64,000 nucleotides of DNA from Metallyticus violacea (GCA_030762175.1 JAUJEO010000019.1:316001-380000), one strand, 5' to 3'. Shown: positions 24,825-39,400, counted from the first letter of the stretch. The notes: a model not told the origin generated them from the letters alone. Program-made: numbers and translations.

Positions 24825-24945
24825 TACATTTTTTCATTATTAAAAACTTCAATCAAGTCCATCTGAAGAAGAAAATGCACAAAATAAAATGTGTGTGTGT
24901 GTGGGTGTGGGAGGGTGCGTGGGTGTGTGTTTTTTTTTTTTTTAC
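24776..24945. repeat. (TA)n tract and nearby GT-rich/poly-T repeat
   Basis: A (TA)23 run lies at 24776-24821 and a (TG)-rich stretch with a T-run at 24889-24944. Confidence 0.9.
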
Positions 24946-27900
24946 AAAAAATAGTATAAATATATGTATGTTTTTTAGGAATTTACATACCTGTAAATAA
25001 ATTAATCTTCGGGTGCTGTATTCAAATGTGGTACCGATATTATAATCTAAATAGCTGGTATAGTGTTAAATGATCATGTGACATAATCATCAGATAGTCT
25101 AACTTGAGTATCTTACTTGCATACTTATAATTATTTCATTATGTAGAAAGCTGGCGTTAGTACGAAAATATCCATAAGGCATGTATGCCCAAAAGCTATA
25201 TTGTGTCATAGAAATACATTGCAGTGCAATTTTCGCCAATTATAAAGTTTTTGTGAGGCATGTATGTTTGACTAACTTATGTGATCATATTGAGGATGCC
25301 CATTTTTATTTTATTCAATTTATTTGTTTGTTTCTCCTTCACGCATATGTATTATCGCTGTTGTTGTTTCTAGCGAATATCTAAATGTTTCTGCTCTCTC
25401 CAGCAGTAAATTGATATTAATTGTTTTAAGCTTTAAGAAAGCGCAGCTTATTTTGCATGAAACATTGCCAAAGAAGTGCTAATATCCTATCATTTTATGA
25501 ATCGACATTAACCGGAAACCGTGCGTAGACTAACATACTTAATAATTCCGGGATGAAAAACAAAAACTTGCTACGTCAAACTTTGGTACTTTTAAATTTT
25601 CTGTAGTGGTTGGTGATTTCTAATGAATTAATTTGGAGATTGCCAACGACATATTGTAGTCTATGATATATGGACTTAGTATGCCTATATATAGTTATTT
25701 TTCCAGAACAAGGGACATATGCTTGTAGCGTTAACTGCTGTAGTGTCTGTCTTGTTGAGATGATATATCTGCTTGAAAAGCAAGAAAATAACATTGTTCA
25801 TTTAGGTTTATATATGAATAAATTATTTGATAAATTTCAAAGATGAATACTACAACATTTCCCTAATATATTAAAAAGTATAGTTGAAATTGTGAATTAT
25901 CAGATGTGGTTTCTTGAAAAAAGTAGTATTTTTGGCAAGAATGTCCGATCCATTTAAAATACACCAGCAATAATGTGGGACAATTTTTTTTTTTAAACGG
26001 TTGGTATCGATAACCAAGCATTTTCTGGAGAGCGTAAATTACGAATACGGAACGACATTAGTACACGATCACAAATGGCTTGGAGGTTGAAGTTCAGGGT
26101 AAGACATTCACACATCAAGATGTTACCCTTGGCATTTGGTGCCCCGAATCAGGAAATGTGAGTAGGTAACAGTAGACTATTGCTTCATTGTGGTTTTCAC
26201 ACTCTAAAACACAAGGCACAGCGTTCCAGCATAGACTCGTCATAGCGGCATACACGACTTTCTTGTTTATTATTTGTTTTTATTTTATGAAAATTTAATG
26301 GTTGCTTTCCGAAATGTATTAGCTATGCATAGAGTGTTTTCTGAAATTCGTGTTTCTAATGGTTTGTAAAAAAGTATAAAACTTGTCACTTTAGAAAATT
26401 TTGTTGGTCTTAAAAATATTAAGCGTCTTCTAGCAGAAGAAACAAACAATTAACAATATTATTTTGAATAACACAAAGTAGTCATTATATCAATGCAAAA
26501 GTATAAACAAAGAACAGCAAAAAAATGAATCCTCTATTCCTCTATTTTTAGCCATAGCTTTTGTTCCGTCCCAAGTTTCTTGTGGGTGGGTTCCTGTGAC
26601 GGTAATTTTGTTATGGTGTTGCTTCTTTTTTAAGAACATATCCACTTGCAAAGTTATGTTTCAACTCTTTAAAACTCATTTTTTGCTGTTCTTTGTTCCA
26701 TTTGTATAAAAAAAATTAATATTAGTGTTAAATAATTTGGGGCAAGGGCACATTCATTCAACAAGGCAAGAACTTTGTATTAAATAGATGTAATAATGAA
26801 AATAAAAATCCAAATAGTTTCATCAATAGGTAATTAGTTAAAAGAGCGATTACACAAAAATATTACATATATTTAAAAAGTTCTACGAATGTTTCATATG
26901 TTTCTACCAATGAACTGAGTTTAAAAATTAAAAAGCATTTATCATATAAAGTTTAGAATAAAATTATAAAACCAGAAAAGTCGAAGACAAAATTAACAAA
27001 TAATGTTACTCGGTGCTCTAAGAAAAAAAGTATTTAAAAAGAAAATTACTACAACCTTACAAGCTTTTTCACAATAGAAACGTGAAGGCTACCTGTTCGA
27101 AAGACACTCGTAATAATTGACTGGAAGGAAAAAAGAAGATTTTCTCATCCAAGCACAGCTTTTCGTAGCCACTATTAATGCTATATCATATCTTTTAATA
27201 TTAGCTTCACACATGCGAAAATACAAGGATTCCTTGAATATAAAAGTTTCTGTTTCTTGCTTTATGGGAAGGGGTTGCTTCTCTTTCTCTTTTGAGTTAG
27301 CTGGATGAGTCTTTGGCTTCTGCTGTTTTCTTTCAGATGTTGTTTATGGGAGCGGAAAGATTTGTTCTAGAGGCGGGATAGTAGCTCAAGACCCACTCCA
27401 CTACCCAGACCCCAAAGCAGAAAAACAAATGGCAGCCATCGTTTCCCTACTACTGCCAATATGCTCAGTATTATGTTTACAAAATTACATTGTTTATGAT
27501 AAGAAAATATTTAGATGGTTTTTAAGAATCTGAAATTGCGTACAAACAATATTTCTCACATGTAAACGAAATGAATTCTCCTTGCATAAAATCATCCGTG
27601 TGCAAAATATGGCTAATCAACTACTGTCCATTGCCGTTTACTGCAGCAGTAAGTAATGAAATAAGAATATGAATAACACCAACAACATGCATAAATAAGA
27701 ATAACTTAATCAAGTATTTTTCATTAGAGTAACGTGCATAAAAAGTAATTTAAACAAATTTACTGCAGTCCAAAATTAATGGACCCTTTAAATTCACATG
27801 CTTCTATATGCAGTTATTACAGTGCTTTCTATAAATTTAAACCAAACTAATGGAAAAGAAAGTTTAATGCATGTATGTACAAGTAAAAGTCGCAGCCCTT

Positions 27901-28075
27901 ATCAAGAGCTTTGCTGAATATATAATTTGATTTGCATAGGAAAGCTTGAATTGTTCTAATGCAAAATGTATTATACCAGCTTCTCCATATCCAAATCATG
28001 ATCTGGTGGTGAGCTTTCCTTGACAACGTTTATTGATGAAGTCACACTTTCAATGAGCTAGATATCACCGTCGTC

Positions 28076-28121
<46 letters not shown>

Positions 28122-29724
28122 AATTTTTTTGGGGGGGGGCAATACAACTCACCAAATTGTCCCATTTGCTCCATCTGTTACCTTTTTTACTCCTTACTAA
28201 TTCTGCTGAACTCCAAGATCCTACAGAACTCTCCATAGGCAATCACAATTTTTAAAAACATACACTAACTACAAAATAATTGGATACCTTAAACCTAATC
28301 GATATAGATGGGACATCATCACATTTATCACATCTATTTTAATGAAGAGGAAGTTGTCTTCCTTGACAATAGTTACAAACGGAGAGTTTTCTTAACCTCA
28401 AAATCAAGGGAGTCGAAACATGTTATAACATCCTGCTCACACCATTCAATAAAACTCTCTTCATCTCGCTCCAAAATCCACTTCATGCGTTCTTCTGGAG
28501 CTTTCCTTTTTGCTAAGCCTGGCTACCACATATGATGGTAAATTAGGAAATTTTTCATAGGGAAAATGTCCTCCCTAACCGCAAATTTTTACACGAAATG
28601 TTAAACACTCACCACATTTTTATCATTAACTTTAAAATTTCCACGGTGTATACTCTTTGCCCCCTTCTCCTTTAATTACTGCTCTTTAGGAAATTTAAAT
28701 ATGGTGGTATGCGGTACATGCCATAATTATAGACACAATCAGGCACGCAACAAGAGCAACCCATGTTCTTATAAAAGGTTCCTAGTTTACTTTCACTAAA
28801 TTAACATTAACTTAATATAAAAAACCAAAAGAACTATGATACTTCCAACTATAAACTACTGTAATACACCACGTAACTACAACGAACCAAATAAACAAAT
28901 ACATGTGCTTAATAGCAGCAACATGCCCGAACCTCGTTTGCCGTCATTTTCTGTATTATATTATAATATTTTTCCATTGTGACCTGAGAATTCAAGTCGG
29001 TCCTGAATAGCTGAATAGTTTGTTTCTACTTTTGCTTGGCTTGGTTAGAATGTACAGACTGTGATGTAACGAGAAAACACTGTTCATTACTTTTCCTGCG
29101 GCTCCAACATAGCAGCATACCTTCTTTTCTCCTTCTTTTTTCCATAATTACTTATCGATTTTTAATTTTTAATCGAGACAAGAAACAAATATAGTGAAGT
29201 GCAGAGCAGAAACCTCCCTTTTATGCGGGTTGGCAGCTATTCTAATTCATCACCATTTACCATAGTAAATAGCCTAGTGTTTGAAAAGTACAGTAAACAC
29301 CGCCAGCTATGAAAAATTACCTCGTAGGTTTTTACAATAATTAATCTGTCCATTGTCTGTTAAGACAAGTTTTAGTAAATAACAAATAATGATCTTGACA
29401 AGCGTATGTGTCTTGAAAATTGGACTGAATCAAGGGTTTTTTTTATATGATCGATGAGATTCCTACAAATATCAATGTAATTTTATTTTTATTTCTATGT
29501 AATTTTATTTTCAAGCCTCAATTTATTCATTTTTACTCTCACTTGTAACTAATGACGTTGTAATGTTTGTTTCGTAAACCTTTTTCGTAATTAAGTAGTT
29601 TTATTGAATAGTTTTGTAATCTATGTTTAAATAGGGTACTTGATACAGTATGCACATTCTGTGATTGACAATGTTGCATTCCTGCATGTCTAATAAGAAT
29701 AAATCATCGTGGACACGTTTTAAA
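24946..29724. other. Intergenic, no gene recognised
   Basis: AT-rich DNA with one (ATT)n tract. A slightly GC-richer stretch at 26030-26170 stays open for about 50 codons in one frame, and another lies at 27290-27450. Neither has a known motif or good flanking splice signals. Confidence 0.4.
28078..28119. repeat. (ATT)n microsatellite and G-run
   Basis: 14 units of ATT/TTA, followed shortly by a T and G9 tract (28125-28139). Confidence 0.9.
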
Positions 29725-29864
29725 TGACATTTGGAATTTATGAAGGCTGAGGAAAACCTGGAAAAAAACTCAATCAGGGAGGACGGTCCTGGCGGGATTC
29801 GAACCCCAGACCTCCCGCTTACGAGTCCGCGCCTTAATGACCTCGACCACCCGTGGCGGTTTAA
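29725..29864 (-). mobile_element. SINE family B, 5' portion
   Basis: On the minus strand: cgccacgggtggtcgaggtc head, box B ggggttcgaatcccgcc, then the ttgagtttttttccagg body truncated near 29725. The CpGs in the head are mostly kept. Confidence 0.85.
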
Positions 29865-32800
29865 TGCTACTAAATAGCATATTCGTATCATCCATTAATC
29901 ACAAAATATTTCCCTAATTTTAGTTGCAAAGAAATTTAATTTTCCCCCCTAAAGATATTGTATCAATATTACCTAGATTTTATAAGACACGCTAGTGTTC
30001 TTTAAAAGAATTTAATACTTTGCGTATCGCCATATTGAGATCAATATGAAATGCAGTGCTACATTTTATATGAGAAACGTGTACTATAGAAGACATGTAA
30101 TATCATTCATTTGCGTTATATCCGTCATTATAAAATATATTTTAAAGTTTAACTACACAAAATCTGCAGTAATTAGAGTATTATTCATATAAACATCAAA
30201 GAATTATAAATAATAACCATTTATAAAGACGTGTGTATCCATAAAAATATACAAATACTTTTGTTAATAACAGATAAAGCATAATCTTTTGCCGTATTAA
30301 ATAGGCACACACAATTTTCTTTGCAACTTTACAGCCATTTAAAACTGGCTGGAAGCAGTTAGAAAGAGAAATGTGCCAATGCGCCACCAATAATGGGCTT
30401 ACTTCATTTCAAAGTTCCCCTCCCCCTACCTGTAAAAGAGTATTGAAAGAGGATGTGTTTCACAACATTCAGTTTATCTATTCGTGTTAAAAATATAGTT
30501 TTTACATTATTATTGGCAAAGTTGCTGTGTACATAGTAAATCATATGTAACCTGTTAAACCTGTACCTTATTAGAAATTAATTCTGTAATATATTGTCAT
30601 CGAAATATACTAGAGCACATCTCTGGCAAAAGCGAAGAGTAGTTTTGTAGCTAGTTTCAAATCGTAGTTCTTCTCAGGTGCAATGTTTAGCTCCCTGAAT
30701 AATGCAGATTGCATATTACCAAAGCTATCGTCCTAAGAAATAATTGTATAAACTCAAAAAATAATTATATAAACAAATAAATATTTTACCTGTAACAGGC
30801 TTATAGCCATTTTATTTGCGGAAGAATAATAGAATAAACTGCATTCGTTTTATTACCCTCAGTGTATGAAAACTATAACTGAACGGTGCGTTATGTCCAT
30901 ATGTCATATTCTAACAGCTCAAAATTAGGCTTTAATATATAATATTTTTCATCTGCTGTGTATACATAGATATGTGGATAGCCAGCAACGGAACTGCTTC
31001 TAATTCCTTTAAATTCTGTGTCACTCATGAATCTGTAGTCAAGTTTCTTTTTTGATAGTTACATCCTGTGGTTACATTCATTTCTATGGTCTTTTATTAC
31101 TTAAGCAATTCAGAATGAGCGTAAAGTTTTATTAATGTTCAGTAACAAATAAATCAACGACGTGTGTTTTGTAGGAACATTTTTTTTTCTGAAGGTAATA
31201 AAAATAGTCTAGCATGTAAGGAAAATTGTGATAAGAAAATGTTTTTATTAGTTTATCAAAAAAAAAACTTATAGGTTAATAAATAGCATTAAATACCCAT
31301 AAATTTATTTAGGCATTTTCAGAATAACTTAAAGCATAAAACTACATCTTATTTCGTTTTTGTCGAATTTCCAACTGCTTCTGGTGTTTTAAATAATCCC
31401 TATTGTCAACGTTTCGAATACCACGAGAGATTGACTTGGTAGTTTTTCCGCTCTTGCTTTACTTCTCCCCATCATTTTATTGGCTGTTCATTAAATGGGT
31501 TTTCATAAATGAAAGGTTCAAGATGGTAAAACATACCGGGGCAAACGTGGACTTAATAAACACGTCTTTTTAAGGGCTCTTCTTGAGAAGGACATATTCC
31601 CGCCATCTACTGGACAAAGTTATAAGTGTTAAAGCACGTAGCATTTGAATGCATAAGCAGCATATGTATATTTGATTCTCCCCCCCCCCCCCAGACGCGC
31701 TCCCTGTGGTTTTGCCATAAAATAATCATCTTATCAATTCCATGTTCTTTATGAAACTACGTTTGAAATTTCTTTTAATTAGCTAGCCTTTATTTTAAAC
31801 CACTCTTTTTATACTGTATGTAGAACAAAATAAAATGAAATTAATTAAGGAATTAGAGTAACAGTGTACTTTTGAAAAAATGAAAAAAAATGATGATGTT
31901 TTTTAATTAAAGCCTTTGCCAATGTTAAGGATTATTCCTGTTCATCTGGGCTTCATGAAATATTCATTTTTAATCAGTACCTACAATTATAAACATGTTT
32001 CTTTTATGTATGTTCAAATAAAATACTAATTTGTACTTTGAAATATAGATTTTAGATGAAATTAAATAAACAATGTCAATAGTTACTACTATAATTTTTA
32101 ACATTTTTGGCATATTTTTATTATTTGTTTATTATTGTAATGGTTAATGTTTCATACATCCGACACAAAAGATAACTCATAAAAAATTCCACCCAAGTCA
32201 GAAATCAAAGTGTGATCCACCAAGTGATAGACTTTAGTGTCTGGGCAGGAACTCTGCAAATATGGTATACTTTTCTGTGATGCTGAAACATACTTAAGTA
32301 AGGATTACAGGACGTTTTGTCAAGTTGCAGTCTTAATTCTGTTTATGGAATGGCTATTGGCAAAGACACTGGTCAGTGGTCACTTGTAAGTTGCGACAAA
32401 CTGATGCCTTAGGTGTAGAATGTTTAAAGATGTTATTAATTTAAAAGAAAAACTTCTCATGCTACCTCAAAAAGTACTTTCATGCACAAGTTCCAGATTA
32501 GAGCATTTCGGTAAAAGTTGGCTAAATATGACTTAAAATTATAGTAATAAGAATCTTAAAAGTTTGTTAGTTATAGAATGAGACATAGTGCTAAATGATT
32601 AGGTGAGGTGTTGGTGTGCTGATCACATGCCCAGAAGCAATACTAATCTCTTTCCCCCCCCCCCTCTCTCTCTCTCTTTTTATTTAATTTGAAACTTTGT
32701 CCCATGAGCTGTTAAAGGAATGAAAGTATCCAAACTCAGAAAATATGGGTTTTTAAATGGGCTGCTTTTGTAAGAATTATTTGAACATTTTTTATTCCAA

Positions 32801-33362
32801 AGTTTATTCAGTAACTGAATAAAATATTTTTTCAGCATGAAAAAAAAGTTCCTAGCCAAAGTTTCTTTTGCATAATTGAGCTGAGTTTTGCATATCATTC
32901 TTTAACATACTTTAATAATACTACATTTTGGTTGAAATATCTTAGGATTTGTATCTAAGCATTTAATTATTTACAATATTTAGGATATTTATAGGATAGC
33001 AGGATACAAATTAACCTACTGCTTTTAGTATATGAGAAAGAAGTGGGAAGGTTGAAAAGATTAAAAATTGGCATATGGAAACTTTTACATAGTTACAAAA
33101 CTAAAGATATGAAAAAACTATAAAAGATATGAAAAATATATAAAAATATGTGAAAAAAACTGTATTACATTGTTTATATAAAGATATGAAGTTGACCTGA
33201 ACTTTTATGAGACAGTAATCATGGTCAACATTTGATGGGAAAGGAATATCATTGAAATTAATATCTAGTGAATTTCAGAAAAATTTCATTTTATTTCAAG
33301 CATCATCAAATTATATTTTCATGCATGCAGAATTATTAAAAGTTTCTTCTGTTTCCTTGCAG
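29865..33362. other. Upstream flank or intron of the Sowah-like gene
   Basis: No coding exon can be recognised. Phase and homology require an earlier exon, with the first ankyrin repeat, upstream of 33363, but no TALHWAA-like segment was found. CpG frequency drops within this interval, around 31.7-32.5 kb. C-runs occur at 31680 and 32655. Confidence 0.4.
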
Positions 33363-33435
33363 GGCTATACACCACTACACCTGGCAATGCAGTTTGGACA
33401 TGAGGATGTATACAATCTGTTGGTAAAGGTTTATG
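33363..33435 (+). CDS. Sowah-like exon: second ankyrin repeat
   Basis: The acceptor is ttccttgcag|GGC and the donor TATG|gtatga. The 73-nt exon encodes GYTPLHLAMQFGHEDVYNLL plus VKVY and one base of the next codon (phase 1). G-TPLHLA--GH--V--LLV is the textbook ankyrin helix-turn-helix. The exon enters in phase 0, so a preceding coding exon must exist. An in-frame ATG upstream at 33252 belongs to intron sequence with no coding character. Confidence 0.85.
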
Positions 33436-36400
33436 GTATGAAACAGCCTTTTTTGAATTATAAAAAGTAAACTATTGCAAACAGACTAAACAGTTACCAG
33501 TTATTCAACAAACAAAATCACAATTTTTCAGTAATTTGAACTGCAATTTTTGTAGTTTCACAAAGATGTACATGAAAATACATTGATAGTTTAAAAATTA
33601 TGAGTTAATTCTTTCATTTCTTGATTGGCATAATCACTGACACACACACACACACACACACACAATACATACATAGATAGTGAATACAATGTTCAGTACT
33701 TAAATGTAAATTGGAACTTGCACAGTGAAGCTAATCATATTAATTGATATCATTGTATGATTCAGTTGAACTACACACTCTTAAAGCTTCACTTACTTTT
33801 CATAAATGTATGGAACCGGTTTCAAGAACATTTAGTTCCCATCTTCAGTCAGGTTAAAGTTCAACTGTCGGATCATTCGTTGAGCTGTGGGAATGTGTGT
33901 TCTGCTCTGGTGGTAGTGTGATAAACTTGTAGTTTATGTTTTCATCCCCGGCAATGTCAAAATTTCATTATGCTGTCTTTATATTTGTAGATGTAGATTT
34001 TCTCCCAGGTTGCTAATTCCGTAGGTCCTTGTACTGATTTTAATAATTTTGCTTTATTTATTATGTCGTAATTTTGTGTCCAAAAACGATATGCTACTGC
34101 TGATTTCTCTATTTGCTTGTACTTTATGTTCCTGAAATGTTCCTTTAACCGTGTGCCTATGTTTCTCTTTGTTTTTCCAATGTAGATTTTTTTCACATTC
34201 TGCACAGTTTATTTTGGAAATACCTGATTATTCTTCTTGTGGAATACTGTCATTAACATTATCTATCAGTAAGTTTTTAACATTAAATCTATTAATTGGT
34301 GCCAACCTGATATAAGAATATTAAGAATATTAAGAAAATTCTTAAAGATTTTAATCTTTAATTCTCTTTGTTTTTCCAATGTAGATTTTTTCACATTCTG
34401 CACAGTTTATTTTGTAAATACCTGATTTTTCTTCTTGTGGAATACTGTCATTAACATTATCTATCAATAAGTTTTTAACATTAAATCTGTTAATCGGTGC
34501 CAACCAGATATTAAAATCTTTAAGAATATTCTTAATATTCTTATATCAGGTTGTCACCGATTAATACCAGATATTAAAATCTTTAAGAATATTCTTAATA
34601 TTCTTAATATTCTTATATTAAGAATATTCTTAATATTCTTAATATTCTTATATCAGGTTGGCACCGATTAATAGATTTAATGTTAAAAACTTACTGATAG
34701 ATAATGTTAATGACAGTATTCCACAAGAAGAATAATCAGGTATTTACAAAATAAACTGTGCAGAATGTGAAAAAAAATCTACATTGGAAAAACAAAGAGA
34801 AACATAGGCACACGGTTAAAGGAACATTTCAGGAACATAAAGTACAAGCAAATAGAGAAATCAGCAGTAGCATATCGTTTTTGGACACAAAATTACGACA
34901 TAATAAATAAAGCAAAATTATTAAAATCAGTACAAGGACCTACGGAATTAGCAACCTGGGAGAAAATCTACATCTACAAATATAAGGACAGCATAATGAA
35001 CTTCGATATTGCCGGGGATGAAAACATAAACTACAAATTTATCACACTGCCACCAGAGCAGAATATACATTCCCATAGCTCAACGAATGATCCGACAGAT
35101 GAACTTTAGCCTGGCTGAAGATGGGAACAAATGTTCTCAAAACCGGTTCCATACATTTATGAAAAGTAAGTGAAGCTTTAAGAGTGTGTAGTTCAACTGA
35201 ATCATACAATGATATCAATTAAGAATGTTCAGTGTTTTAATAAAGAAAAATACAAAGAAACACACACTTAAAACAATATTTAGAACAAATAGATCTTCTT
35301 CAGGTAGAAGTGTTTGGCAAGCAGAAAGCATTTGCTCTCATTCTTTTTGTTTGCCATCCACCTCTGCCTAAAGAACTATTTGCTCAAAAATGTTGTATTA
35401 ATGTGTGTTGCATTTGTGTGTTTTTCTTTATTTAAACACCGAATGTTGTACCCACTGTGTTTTATACAAATTGCATTGGTTATCTTATTTTTCTTTGACC
35501 AGACAGTATATTACATACATATTCATTCATTCTATTTTAATATCAGAGTTGTTAAATTGTGAGCTTCAAATTTAATAATGTGTTGTAATCATAAAAGAAG
35601 TTAGGAACAGTGAAGTTGTTACATATACAAATTAGTCAGTATTAGGTGACACTAACTCATTTGTATATTAATAATGTGCTTTTACTAACATAAAACATGT
35701 AAGCGCAAGAGATGATTTAATAGTATTTCTTAAAATTGTTATTTGAAAAATTTTGAGTTACTATACTTGGTTCCTTCTTATTGATACTGCAAGTGTTTCA
35801 AAAGCATAAACTGAAACTATGCAAGTTTTCAAATTATATTCCCTTCACGGTAATATGTAAATAAGTGCACTATGAATTTACTTTTATGAAAATGTTACAA
35901 ATATCAGATTAGAAAAAAGTTCATTAATTACAACAATATAAACAAAAATAGAAGAGATATCATTGTGTAGTTTCACAAGAAATGCAAGAAACATTGGTTA
36001 GTTGTAGCAAAGTATTTTATTCAGGTGACATCTGAAAGTCAATGTTTTAAATAGTTTATTAAAACAAAAACAACAATAGTAATAATAATATAATTATTTG
36101 TTTTCTTTCTTTTTTTATTTCTGTGTTTATTTATTGCTTGTTGAGTTGCAAATACAAATCATCATTTGATAATCAAGATGACAAATGTTTAAACTGCTCA
36201 TGTTCCAAGAGACAATTGGAGTTCAATCCCAGCAACAGTAACTGAAATCTGTGACATACTTTCTATGAATAAACCAATGTTCTCTGCCATTATTTTTTAT
36301 CACCACTTTCCTTCTCACCCTACTCACCTCCTCCTGCTCATCATCATCATCACCTTTATCGCCGCCGCCGTCGTCGTCATCATCGTTCAGCACAGTGTTG

Positions 36401-39400
36401 TTCAACAGGCAGAGGTGTACACTTAGAAATTGGGGTTTATTATTGTCTCCTAGGTGCCAGTATACAGAACTTAAAAGTATGTGCAGATAAGTGAACAAGC
36501 ACTATCATCAGCAACATCTTAAAATCACATTTTGCACCTAATACACCCTAAAATTCCAACTTTACAAGTAATAAATTTATAATTAGAACTATACATATAC
36601 TATTAAAAGATCAAATAAAAATTAAAACAAAATGGAACACATACCAAGAAATAGATTATCATAGAATGTAGTATAACAGTGCTCTTAATCATGGAATTAA
36701 AATGAACAATTATGCATTTTGCTCTCTGAACTATAATTCTTTTTTTTTTTTTTTAAAAAAATATAATTCTCTTAAAAGTTTTCTTCTTACTTCAAATTTG
36801 AAGTCTCAAATAACCAGAGTTGAAATGGAATTCATCCTAATGCCTTTTTAAGTATCCCCACTATGAAAATTATCTTTCAGTTCTTTGTAAGAGCTAGAGT
36901 ACTACTTTTTATTGTTGATGATATATTTTTTATCTTATACAGAACTATCCAATATAGATTACAGTTAATCTAAATTTACTCCTGCATGAGTATTTTTGTC
37001 AAATTTGCAAATAATTCTCCCTAAGTAATGGTTTAAAGAAGCTGTTAAATTTCAAGGGCATAGATTTAGATCTTGTATAAATCAGGCTGTCTGCCAAAGT
37101 TTTGTAAACAGAAGTTTTGACACATATTATATTATAAATTTATAAATTATAAATGTCCAGTAGGTTTAATATTTTCCGGTCCCCAGACTTTTTTTTAATT
37201 GCTTTCATGCCATTCTGAAGAGCTGAATAGCTACCATAGACTGTTAAAATAAAATTAAATATACATAACTATTGGTTTGAGAAAGTCACAAATTATTGAG
37301 GAAAAAAAAAGGGTAACATATGAGCCTTATTAGAAGAAAGCAATTGTGTGGAGTGAAAGTTGTAACTTATTCCTGGATTAAATTTTGAAGTTTGTAAATA
37401 GAATAAATGTGTGTTAAACTTTCCTCTAATGCATGAAGCCCAATGTACTGCTGCAGATTATATGAAATTTATCCCACAGAAACATTGTAAAATGAGCATA
37501 CCAATTAACACATAATTTTGGCAAGAATCACTTAGATTTCACTAATTTTTAACAAAGGCTGTTGCCTTCATCATCAGCATCAATGCATGTGAGCAGTCCT
37601 GGTGGTCGTGGTTGTAAACATACTGGCCTCATAGACCCAAGGTCACAGGTTCAAACCTGGTCAAGCTGGATCAATTCCTTCAAAAGAGAAATAAAGCCAT
37701 TGATCCCATGTCGTAGATTTACAGCACATAAAAGAACCTGAAGCCTGAAAGAAGAGGCCTCTGAGCAAAATTTATTCGCCGTTTCACACCTTTAATTTAG
37801 TGGGATGCTAATGATCCCACTCAATTTACCAGAGATGTTAAAGAGGATCCTTAGATAAATAAATAAACAACCAATGCATATGGTATGCAATGTCTGTCAT
37901 ATGAATTTAGAGAGGAGGTCCATTGTTGTTCATGAGATCAAAATGAACCAAACCATCTTTACTTATGTATATAAATAAGTTTTCTTATGCTGTTACTTCT
38001 TTGAGTTTCTGAATTGTCTTTTAGAAAATTTTATTCTTTTTAGAATTCATGATTTTCAGACTAAAAATGACATACTGTTGGTTTTTTGTATGTTGGCATT
38101 TCTGTTATATTCCTTAAAACTCCTGTTATGTTTCTTTTGATTTTTTTGTATGTATTTCTCATTGTACTCCTTACAGATGCAATTCTGCTTTTTATGTTAT
38201 ATTTGGGAAGCTCTAAAACTCAGTTTTTCTTATCAGAACAAAAACAATATTTCAATCTTTCAATATCCTTTGAAAATTTTGTGTGCCCAAGGGTAGAAAA
38301 TAAAATTTCTAGTATATGTACTCTGCTGTTTGCCTTTCAGTGTGGAGATATCATTTACTCCTTTTGGTTTTTTTAATTTCTTAATTTCTTGTTGACCAGA
38401 TATGTTGTAAGGCCATTTTTGTTCTATATCTATGATTTATTAATATTCAATTTTTTATTTTATATAGATTTACTAATCAAAATTCAAGGCTATTGCTTGC
38501 TGTAAGTTTATGCAGGTTTGGATTATAGCTGCTGTTCAAGTAATTTCTATATTGGTTACTTTTACTGAATATGCCAAATTCTAGTGTATTGTAATTTTTT
38601 GATACCCAGAAAGGTAAGAGTGTTGTTGACGTGTTGTTTTGTAACTTGAATAATTTGATTGCACCTTCCTGCCATTTTTGGTTAAATATTGAAAAAATTT
38701 TATCTACATAATTGTACAAGCACAATGCTAAAAAAAAAAAAAAAAGTCGGTCCTGGTGGTGTAGTGGTTACCATACTTGCCTCCTACACCCACAACGCAG
38801 GTTCGAACCCGGCCAGGATCGATGGATTTTTGCGGGCGTAAAAATCCTAAGTATGGCTTCCTTCGGAAGGGAAGTAAAGCCGTGGGTCTCGTGTCGTACA
38901 TTTACGGCACGAAAAAGAACCTCAAGCCTGAAAAAAGAGGCCTCTGAGCAAAATTTGTCGGCCGTTTCACGCCCTGAGTTGAATGGGACGCTGATGACCT
39001 GAGACGTTAAAGAGCGTCCATAAATAAATCAATCAAAAAAAAAAAACAATGCTAAAAGTAAACAAGCTTCAACAATGGACTTTATCAAAGAACTCATGTA
39101 TACATTGACTAATAATCAATTAAACTCACAACATTTTGATTGTTTACTTTTAGCATTTATAAAACTGAAAAACTTTGCAATTATTTCAACAAGCATTTTT
39201 ACTTTGTTGCCAATAGGTGCAGACCCAAACCTCAGGGACTGGAGTGGAAGGAAGCCCCGACAATACCAAGCCAGTCAGGATACTGCTGTATCAGCTGACA
39301 CTTTCAGGAGTGAGTATGGTGAGAAGTCTGAAGGTGATACTAACAACACTAACCAAGTGCAGCTGAGACATAAACCCAAGTCTCAAAGCTTCATCCGCAA

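Noticed and set aside
33741..35221. CRISPR or regulatory inverted repeats
   Set aside because: The repeats encode PLE endonuclease fragments, and the genome is eukaryotic.
36223..36498. Asp/Glu-rich minus-strand protein
   Set aside because: The acidic run is a trinucleotide repeat, and there is no domain outside it.
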